Source of the DNA: an uncultured Oscillospiraceae bacterium
GTDB lineage: Bacteria > Bacillota > Clostridia > Oscillospirales > Acutalibacteraceae
Assembly: GCA_900550315.1 (NCBI GenBank)
Contig: URRK01000010.1
Span: 1-17,787, forward strand
Direction: 5' to 3'
DNA: 17,787 nucleotides
Positions 7,283 through 12,903 of the stretch are shown one piece after another. Positions within the stretch are counted from its first letter, which is position 1. Each line of letters starts with the position of its first letter. Both the position numbers and the translations under genes were made by a program. The notes below the pieces were generated by a model. That model was not told where the DNA came from and ran no database searches. It saw only the letters and a list, made by a program, of their open reading frames with translations.

Positions 7283-8607
7283 TTTTTCGCCGCCTTTTTT
7301 AAAATATTTTTTGCCAGCCGCATAGACTGCACCAGCGGCCGATGTGCCGGGCACATATAAGCGCAGCAGCCGCACTCCATGCAGTAGTTTACATTTTGCT
7401 GTTGCAGCAGGGTTTCATCCGGCGGTATAACGGCGGCGTCTACCTTGGCGGGCGTTAGCCGCATAGGACAGACGCGAGCGCACCGACCGCAGCGAATACA
7501 GGCGGTTGGCTCGGCCGTTTGGGCCGCTTTGCCGCAAAAGGCCAAAACAGCGTTGTTTTGCTTGGTAAGCGGCTGTTCGGGGTTGGCTAACGCAATGCCC
7601 ATCATGGGGCCGCCCAGCAGTACCTTTTGCGCGTCCTGCGCGTTGCAAAATTCCAGCACCTTGCAAACCGGGGTGCCAATTGGCACAAACAGGTTTTTGC
7701 GCTCGGCTACGGCGTTGCCGTCTACCGTAATGCGTTTTTGGGTCAGCGGCATACCGGTTTTTAAATAAATGCTTAAAATTACAATGCTGGTAACATTCAT
7801 TACCAGGCAGCCAACATCGGCCGGCAGCTTGCCGGCGGGCAGCTTGCGCCCGGTGGCCGAATAAATAAGTACCTTTTCGGCCCCTTGCGGGTAACGGGCC
7901 GGCAGCTTCATAAGCTTTACGCGGTTTTCGGCGTCGGCCTTGTCGGCCGCTATTTCGTAAAGCTTTTGAATAGCGGCGGGCTTGTTGTTTTCTACCGCAA
8001 TAATAACCTGCTCAATGTTCAGCAGCTTTTGAATTAGGTAAATGCCCGAAAGCAGTTCGGCTCCATCCTCCATGCAGGCGCGGTAGTCCGAGGTAATAAA
8101 GGGCTCGCACTCGGCGCCGTTTACAATTAAAGTATCAATTTTTTTGCCGGGCGCTAATTTAATGTGGGTGGGAAAACCGGCGCCCCCAAGGCCAACCAGC
8201 CCGCAATCTCGCGCGGCGGAGGCCAGCTGCTCGGCGTTTGTTACGGTTACCGGCTTTAGGGCCGGGTCCGGGGTCTGGTTGCCGTCGGCCAAAATTACAA
8301 CGGCCTGGCACTCGCTGCCGTTTGGCAGGCTAATGAGTTTAATCTCGCTTACCGTGCCCGAAACCGAGGAATGAATCGGCGCGCTGACAAAGGCGTCACT
8401 GTCGCCAATTTTGGTGCCAACAAAAACCGGGTCGCCCTTTTTAACCAAAGGGGTGCAGGGGGCGCCAATGTGCTGTACCATGGGAATAATTACTTGCTCC
8501 GGCACCGGCAGCCGGCCCGTTTCAATTTCGGCGGCAGCCTTTAGGTGCGGCAGCCGTACCCCGCCGTGAATACGGGCGCGCGGCCTTAAAATTTCCTGTT
8601 TATTCAT
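7279..8607 (-). CDS. rnfC: Rnf complex NADH-site subunit RnfC
   Basis: Peripheral subunit that holds the NAD(H)/FMN site of the ferredoxin:NAD+ oxidoreductase. Order of domains in 442 residues: an N-terminal barrel (HGGVRLP...GDPVFVGTKIG... APIHSSVSGTV), the Complex-I 51-kDa-like Rossmann segment with glycine-rich GLVGLGGAGFPTHIKL (136-151) and NGAECEPFITSDYR (163-176), a SLBB-like region, and a C-terminal two-cluster ferredoxin fold with C370/C373/C376/C380 and C409/C412/C415/C419 (CMECGCCAYMCPAHRP). The ribosome site AGGAG lies inside the last codons of metY and only 4 bases separate the genes, so rnfC is apparently the second gene of a metY-rnf transcript. Confidence 0.97.
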   Translation of the reverse strand: MNKQEILRPRARIHGGVRLPHLKAAAEIETGRLPVPEQVIIPMVQHIGAPCTPLVKKGDPVFVGTKIGDSDAFVSAPIHSSVSGTVSEIKLISLPNGSECQAVVILADGNQTPDPALKPVTVTNAEQLASAARDCGLVGLGGAGFPTHIKLAPGKKIDTLIVNGAECEPFITSDYRACMEDGAELLSGIYLIQKLLNIEQVIIAVENNKPAAIQKLYEIAADKADAENRVKLMKLPARYPQGAEKVLIYSATGRKLPAGKLPADVGCLVMNVTSIVILSIYLKTGMPLTQKRITVDGNAVAERKNLFVPIGTPVCKVLEFCNAQDAQKVLLGGPMMGIALANPEQPLTKQNNAVLAFCGKAAQTAEPTACIRCGRCARVCPMRLTPAKVDAAVIPPDETLLQQQNVNYCMECGCCAYMCPAHRPLVQSMRLAKNILKKAAKK

Positions 8608-8611
8608 GCCC

Positions 8612-9880
8612 TCACTCCTGAAGATTTTTTAATGCGTTTTTAATATCGGCTAAAATATCATCAACATCCTCCAGCCCTACCGAAAAGCGGATCATGCCCG
8701 GGTTAATGCCGGCGGCAATTAGCTGTTCGTCGGTTAGCTGGCGGTGGGTGGCGCTGGCCGGGTGCAGCACGCAGGTGCGAATATCGGCCACATGCACCTC
8801 GTTGGTTGCAAGCTTTAAACCGTCCATGAATTTTACTGCGTTTTGTCGGCCGCCCTTAATGGTGAGCGAAATAACACCGGCGCAGCCGTTTTTTAAATAT
8901 TTTTGGGCTAAGGCGTGGTATTTATCCTCCGGCAGGCCGGGGTACTCTACCGTCTCAAAATAGCCGCAGTTTTTAAAATATTCGGCAACCTTTAGGGCGT
9001 TTTCGCAGTACCGCTTCATTCTAAGCGGCAGGGTTTCTAACCCAAGGTTCAGTAAAAAAGAGGAATGCGCTGCCGGGTAGCAGCCAAAATCGCGCATTAA
9101 TTGCATGCGGGCCTTTGCAATGTAGGCCGCCTTGCCAAAATCACGGGTGTAAACAACGCCGTGGTAAGATTCATCGGGTGTGCAAAATTCGGGAAATTTG
9201 CCGTTTTCCCAGTTAAAATTGCCGCCGTCTACAATAACGCCGCCTACCTGCAGCGCGTGGCCGTCCATGTATTTTGAGGTGGAATGAATCACAATGTCGG
9301 CCCCAAAATCAATGGGCTTGCAAAGCGCCGGGGTGGGGAAGGTGTTGTCTACAATCAGCGGCAGACCGTGGCGGTGCGCCAGGTCGGCAATGCGCTCAAT
9401 ATCCAGCACGGTTAAAGCCGGGTTGGCCAGCGTTTCCCCAAAAACGGCACGGGTGTTTGGTTTGATTAACGCTTCAATTTCGCTGCTTTCGGCGTCCGGC
9501 TGAAAAAAGATGCACTCAATGCCAAAGCGCTTTAGGGTTACGGCAAACAGGTTTAAAGTGCCGCCGTAAACCGTGCTGCTGCACAAAAAGCTTTCCCCCG
9601 CCGAGCAAAGGTTTAAAACGCTAAGCAGCGAGGCCGCCTGCCCCGAGGAGGTACACATGGCGCCTACGCCGTGCTCCAGCGCCGCAATTTTTTGCTCTAC
9701 GGCGTCGGTCGTGGGGTTAGAAAAGCGGGAGTACATGTGTGCGGTAGGCATGTCAAACAGCTCGCCAATGCGCTCGGTAGAGTCAAAGGCGTAGGTGGTG
9801 CTTTGTACAATAGGCATTACGCACGGCTCCCCGTTTTTTGGGGTGTAGCCGGCGTGCAGGCAGGCGGTTAAATCTTTCAT
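8612..9880 (-). CDS. metY: O-acetylhomoserine sulfhydrylase (PLP-dependent)
   Basis: Cys/Met-metabolism PLP enzyme that forms homocysteine from O-acetylhomoserine and sulfide. The 422 residues match the MetY branch (about 425) rather than the shorter MetB/MetC enzymes. Landmarks: YSRFSNPTTDAVEQKIAALE (51-70), the phosphate-binding SSGQAA near 78-83, LIVDNTF (Asp178 for the PLP ring nitrogen), and HSTSKYMDGHA with Schiff-base Lys203, followed by a MetY-type insert (NFNWENGKFPEF). An AAAGGAAG site precedes ATG 9880. It has a consensus promoter about 95 bases upstream and runs into rnfC after 4 bases. Exact thiol substrate choice (sulfide or methanethiol) cannot be read from the sequence. Confidence 0.93.
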   Translation of the reverse strand: MKDLTACLHAGYTPKNGEPCVMPIVQSTTYAFDSTERIGELFDMPTAHMYSRFSNPTTDAVEQKIAALEHGVGAMCTSSGQAASLLSVLNLCSAGESFLCSSTVYGGTLNLFAVTLKRFGIECIFFQPDAESSEIEALIKPNTRAVFGETLANPALTVLDIERIADLAHRHGLPLIVDNTFPTPALCKPIDFGADIVIHSTSKYMDGHALQVGGVIVDGGNFNWENGKFPEFCTPDESYHGVVYTRDFGKAAYIAKARMQLMRDFGCYPAAHSSFLLNLGLETLPLRMKRYCENALKVAEYFKNCGYFETVEYPGLPEDKYHALAQKYLKNGCAGVISLTIKGGRQNAVKFMDGLKLATNEVHVADIRTCVLHPASATHRQLTDEQLIAAGINPGMIRFSVGLEDVDDILADIKNALKNLQE

Positions 9881-9911
9881 TTTTGCAGCTTCCTTTCAGC
9901 GGTTTGATTTA

Positions 9912-9935
9912 GGCGGCAAAATTTGCTCGGCCGCC
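9912..9935 (-). repeat. GGCGGC/GCCGCC stem-loop in the metY leader
   Basis: GGCGGC (9912-9917) pairs perfectly with GCCGCC (9930-9935) around a 12-base loop, in the transcribed leader between the metY promoter and its ribosome site. No U-run follows. It could shape leader RNA or be chance in a GC-rich patch. It does not resemble a SAM riboswitch or T-box: the leader is under 100 bases and lacks their conserved sequences. Confidence 0.4.
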
Positions 9936-9947
9936 CAAAAATAAGTG

Positions 9948-9962
9948 TTGCGCCAGGCGCAA
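9948..9962 (-). promoter_or_regulatory. Palindrome just after the metY transcription start
   Basis: On the minus strand TTGCGC-CTG-GCGCAA is a perfect 6-bp inverted repeat centred about 13 bases after the predicted start. Three bases later comes TTATTTTT. It could be an operator for a repressor of the metY-rnf unit, or a short attenuator hairpin with its U-run. Both readings are inference from position and symmetry. Confidence 0.45.
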
Positions 9963-9974
9963 ATATACCCTTTT

Positions 9975-10003
9975 ATTATACCGATTTTTAAAGCGTTTGT
10001 CAA
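9975..10003 (-). promoter_or_regulatory. Perfect-consensus sigma-A promoter for metY-rnf
   Basis: Minus strand: TTGACA (10003-9998), a 17-base spacer, TATAAT (9980-9975), a full match to the vegetative promoter at both boxes. The start would be near 9968, giving a leader of about 88 bases. No other promoter of similar quality is visible before rnfC, so this probably drives metY and the whole rnf cluster. Confidence 0.92.
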
Positions 10004-10091
10004 ACCTTTTAGGCCGGGCGGGCAGCAGGAAAAACAATTTGGCCAAAACTTTAAACCATTGCTGTTTTTGCCTGTTGTTTTTTTGTAAGGA

Positions 10092-10122
10092 GCCGGCCTT
10101 AAAAACGGCCTTTAAGCCCGGC
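10092..10122 (-). repeat. 11-bp interrupted stem-loop in the metY upstream region
   Basis: The two arms read GCCGG-G-CTTAAA and TTTAAG-G-CCGGC on the minus strand: 5 bp, a G-G mismatch, 6 bp and a 7-base loop. It lies between the WYL gene and the metY promoter. No T-run follows on either strand within a few bases apart from a weak AATTTT on the plus strand. Function unknown; possibly a second part of the terminator region or a protein site. Confidence 0.45.
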
Positions 10123-10136
10123 AATTTTGCGGTAGG

Positions 10137-10239
10137 ACAGCGGCTTTTCTAAAAACAACAGCGGCACGCGCCCTTACCGGTACGCTGCCGCCGTGATTGT
10201 GCATATTAATTTGTATAAAAATCTGTACAAAGCCGCTGT
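10137..10239. repeat. 11-bp inverted repeat flanking the terminator hairpin
   Basis: ACAGCGGCTTT at 10137-10147 and its exact complement AAAGCCGCTGT at 10229-10239 are separated by 81 bases, with the arm at 10229-10239 touching the WYL gene stop. Between them lies the terminator-like hairpin at 10151-10194. The arms could close a larger structured 3' end or compete with the terminator. The repeat is seen; the meaning is unknown. Confidence 0.45.
10151..10194 (-). terminator. Probable rho-independent terminator after the WYL regulator
   Basis: Minus strand: ACGGCGGCA (10194-10186) pairs with TGCCGCTGT (10166-10158), 9 bp with one G-U, loop of 19 bases with further GC pairing possible, followed at once by TGTTTTT (10157-10151). 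It lies about 45 bases after the stop of the last gene of the comEC-holA-rnmV-WYL cluster and before the metY promoter, where a terminator is expected. Confidence 0.65.
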
Positions 10240-11241
10240 TTAAACGCTTTTGTAGTTTTTTAAAAGCTCCTTAGCGGCGGTGGTAACGGCCGCTGCAAGG
10301 CTTGCCGGCTGCAGCACGGTAATGCCGCTGCCAAATTGTAAGATCCAGCCGGTCAGCCCCTCGCTCAGCCGGGCCTTAGCAGTAAAAATAAAGCTTTCTT
10401 CACTGCATTTTTGAATGTAAAGGTCCTCCCCAAAGCGGTCTAAAATTTGCTCTAACAGCTCTGCCTTACACTGTAGCTTTACGGTTGCGGGCTCACCCCC
10501 GAACATGTTAAAGGTTTTTGCGGCGTAGTCGGCAATGTCAAAGGTGGTGGTGTATTCGCTTACTTCACTAAACGGGCGCGCCGGCTCGGTTAACGGTGTA
10601 ACGCCTACAATGCGGTCTAACCGCAGGTGCATTAGGTTGTTGTACTTTTGGTAATTGCAAACCAGGTAATAGTGGTCGTTTGCCCAAAGCATGGCGTAGG
10701 GGCTAACGGTTAGCTCCCGGGTTGTTTTTTGGGGGCTGGTGCCGTTTTGCAGCAGGTGTCGCTGGTACCCTAAGGTTACCTTAACCTTTTGGCGAATGGC
10801 CTGCCGCAACGCGTCAATATTATAATAAATTTGCTCGTTTGCCGTTTTGTCTTTGCTAAAAAAGCAAAACCGGGTTTTTAGCTCGTCTGCTTTAAAATTG
10901 TTTAACAGGGCGCTAAGCTTTTGGGTCAGCTCCCGCGTTTTTTTGCGGGTAATAAAATCGGCCGAAAGCACCGCGTCGGCCAGCAGACCCACCTCGGCCG
11001 TTTCAAATAAGCGCGAAGCCAAAAAGTAGCCGGTAGGGCGGGCGTGGCTGTAAATAATGTCGTACCCCTCTTTTTCCAGCGCTGCAAGGTCGGCGTAAAT
11101 AGTTTTGCGGTCGCACGCTACGCCCTGGCGCAAAAGCTCGGCGGCCAACTGCGTGGCGTTTAAAGGGTGTTCCTCGTCGGTTTGGCGCTGTAAAATGTGT
11201 AAAAGCTTTATCACGCGGGTTCGTTGGTCCCTTTTTTTCAA
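10240..11241 (-). CDS. WYL-domain transcriptional regulator
   Basis: Predicted DNA-binding protein of 333 residues with the DeoR/HTH_11-plus-WYL layout. Residues about 8-75 form a winged helix-turn-helix (RVIKLLHILQRQ ... CDRKTIYADLAALEKEGYDI, then the GYFL wing). About 140-220 is the WYL domain with SPYAMLWANDHYYLVCNY (Trp187, Tyr191-Tyr192-Leu193) and LRLDRI. About 240-330 is the WCX C-terminal extension. WYL domains bind small ligands or nucleic acid; the targets of this one cannot be read from the sequence. The start is TTG at 11241, overlapping the rnmV stop as TTGA, with AGAGGGG five bases upstream, so expression is probably coupled to rnmV. Confidence 0.9.
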   Translation of the reverse strand: MKKRDQRTRVIKLLHILQRQTDEEHPLNATQLAAELLRQGVACDRKTIYADLAALEKEGYDIIYSHARPTGYFLASRLFETAEVGLLADAVLSADFITRKKTRELTQKLSALLNNFKADELKTRFCFFSKDKTANEQIYYNIDALRQAIRQKVKVTLGYQRHLLQNGTSPQKTTRELTVSPYAMLWANDHYYLVCNYQKYNNLMHLRLDRIVGVTPLTEPARPFSEVSEYTTTFDIADYAAKTFNMFGGEPATVKLQCKAELLEQILDRFGEDLYIQKCSEESFIFTAKARLSEGLTGWILQFGSGITVLQPASLAAAVTTAAKELLKNYKSV

Positions 11242-11840
11242 GTAAGCCCCTCTTTTCCTTTTTTCTGTTGTGCCGTGGTTAAACTTCCCAGCTCCTCGGC
11301 GGTGGTAAGGGTGTTTAACACCTTTAGCAGCGTGTTGGTAGAAATGCTGCCGGGCAACCCCAGCGCCGCTAAAACCTGTTGGCGCAGCGCCTTGCTGCCG
11401 GGGCAGCCCGCCAGGCCAAGCTGCATTAAAACGGCCGGCGTAATGGCGTTTTTACCTTGGGCCTTGGGGCTGCAAACAAACCGCTTTAAAGCTGCAGTTA
11501 AAACCTCGTCCGGCGTACCCTCAACCCCTAAAAGCCCCTCGGCCGAGGGGGCGGTTTTTCGCCGTTCCTTGCCCTTGGTTGGCGGCACAAATACATGGTA
11601 GATCGGGCAGCCGCAAAGCAGTGTTTTTAAAAAGTTTCGAATTTGGTTGCCGGCGCTGTCGCTGTCGGTTAAAATAATGGCGCCCTTGTTTGCGGCAAGC
11701 CTTTTTATTTGCGCCTGCGTTTCTTTATTTTTAAAAATGTTAAAGCCGTTTGTTTTAATTAAAACGGCGTCGGTAATATTCGCCAGCTTAATTAGGTCGT
11801 ACTTGCCCTCTACAATAATGGGCATTTCAATGTGCAGCAT
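11238..11840 (-). CDS. rnmV: Ribonuclease M5 (5S rRNA maturase)
   Basis: Toprim-family endoribonuclease that trims precursor 5S rRNA together with ribosomal protein L18 in Gram-positive bacteria. Residues 1-100 are the Toprim fold: IIVEGKYD with catalytic Glu11, NGFNIF, and ILTDSDSAGNQIRNFL with Asp59 and Asp61. The KGKERRKTAPSAEGLLGVEG stretch and a C-terminal DUF4093-like helical part are typical of RnmV and set it apart from primase-type Toprim proteins. At 200 residues it has the normal length of about 180-200. ATG 11840 overlaps the holA stop by one base (TAATG), with AGGGG 9 bases before it. Often this gene neighbours ksgA; here it lies between holA and a WYL regulator. Confidence 0.92.
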   Translation of the reverse strand: MLHIEMPIIVEGKYDLIKLANITDAVLIKTNGFNIFKNKETQAQIKRLAANKGAIILTDSDSAGNQIRNFLKTLLCGCPIYHVFVPPTKGKERRKTAPSAEGLLGVEGTPDEVLTAALKRFVCSPKAQGKNAITPAVLMQLGLAGCPGSKALRQQVLAALGLPGSISTNTLLKVLNTLTTAEELGSLTTAQQKKGKEGLT

Positions 11841-12903
11841 TAGCGGGAACCCCTGCTCAGCAGCATTAGCCGGGTTATTAGGTATTCTAACTGCGTGGTG
11901 CCGCTGCCGGTGCTAAGCTTAGATTCGGCTTTTACAATTTTGTCGCTTTCCAGCAGCTGCTGCAGTATTTTAGAAAGCGCGGCGTCGGGCAGCTTTGCCG
12001 CGTCGCGCATGGCATTTTTTAAAACAAAAGCGCGGTTTGGCGGGTAGCCCAGCTCTTTTGCGGCGCGGTCGGCCGAAAGGCCCGCTTTGGCGGCGGCCTT
12101 GGCTTTAAAAAGGTCGGTGTAGTAGCCGGTAAGGTTGGCTAAAATTTCAATATTACTTAAGCCAGATTGCTTTAGCTCCTGCAGTAGGCAAATGGCTTTA
12201 TCGCCCCGGCCGGCGGCAATGTGCTTGGCTAAATCGTAAATCGAAGCGTCTACCGTTTTGGGGCAAACAGCTTGCACGGTCTGCTTGGTAATTTCTCCCG
12301 ACTGCACAAAGGCGCAAAGTTTTTCTAATTCGTTTATTAAAATATTTAAATCGTTCGAGCAGGTTTCAATTAAAAAAACGGCAACCTCCGGCCGCATGGA
12401 GCAGCCTCGCCGCGCGGCCCCCTCGCACAGCATTTTGGTAAGCTGGGCGCCCGTTTTGTGGTTTAACTGGCAAACGGCGCCCCCGGTTTGCTCTACTAAA
12501 GCAATCAGCTTTTTGCAGCGGTCCGACTTTTTAGGGTTCAGCGGCGTGGCCTCAAAGCTTAGCAGCAGGGTGTTTTGCGCCGGTGCCTCGAGAAGAGAAA
12601 ACCGTCAAAAAGCTATCTTTACATAAATTCTTTTATGGGGCAGCCTTCAAAATTAAAATCGGTTGCCTGTACGCACAGGCGCTCCCCGGTAAATGAAAGC
12701 TGGTTTAACGCGGCAAAAATGTCGTTCACGCCGGCCGAATCCGGCAGCTCAACCAGGTTTAAATCGCGGTTTTCGCCCACAATTTTTTGCACCAAAAGGC
12801 TGCTGTAATGCTTTACCAAATACGGGTCGTCCCCAAACAGCAGGTAAACGCTTTTGGGGCTTTCTTTTTGCAGGCTGTTTTTCAGCTCGGTTTCACTCCA
12901 CAT
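11840..12903 (-). pseudogene. holA: DNA polymerase III delta subunit, frame-disrupted
   Basis: Clamp-loader delta subunit, needed to open the sliding clamp, and normally essential. The gene starts at ATG 12903 (GGAGG seven bases upstream, inside the end of comEC) and 94 codons read as HolA: SVYLLFGDDPYLVKHY, then ERLCVQATDF, up to a TAA at 12621-12619. The rest resumes in another frame, open from 12604 to the TAA at 11842-11840 (254 codons): LLEAPAQNTLLLSFEATPLN, a Lys/Arg-rich linker, then DLNILINELEKLCAF, DASIYDLAKHIAAGRGDKA, and a C-terminal helical domain. Together the pieces give about 350 residues, the normal size. The 12605-12621 gap has stops in both used frames, so at least two changes are needed. 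An intact ATG for the second piece exists at 12433. Decay, sequencing error or recoding are all possible. Confidence 0.88.

Noticed and set aside
7283..7375. Longer RnfD N terminus
   Set aside because: The extra 31 residues lie out of frame inside the end of rnfC and do not resemble RnfD; the ATGA overlap start at 7282 fits the operon and the family.
9881..9968. SAM riboswitch or T-box in the metY leader
   Set aside because: The leader is about 88 bases and lacks the conserved sequences and terminator arrangement of either class; only simple stem-loops are visible.
9909..10124. Possible 71-residue protein upstream of metY
   Set aside because: It runs straight through the consensus promoter and leader stem-loops of metY, is basic and low in complexity, and has no ribosome site.
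12605..12622. Programmed frameshift or TGA recoding to rescue holA
   Set aside because: A -1 shift at ATG/TAA leads into the frame with TGA at 12607, so both a shift and a stop bypass would be needed, and there is no clear slippery heptamer. TGA is used as a normal stop by neighbouring genes. Kept only as an outside possibility.
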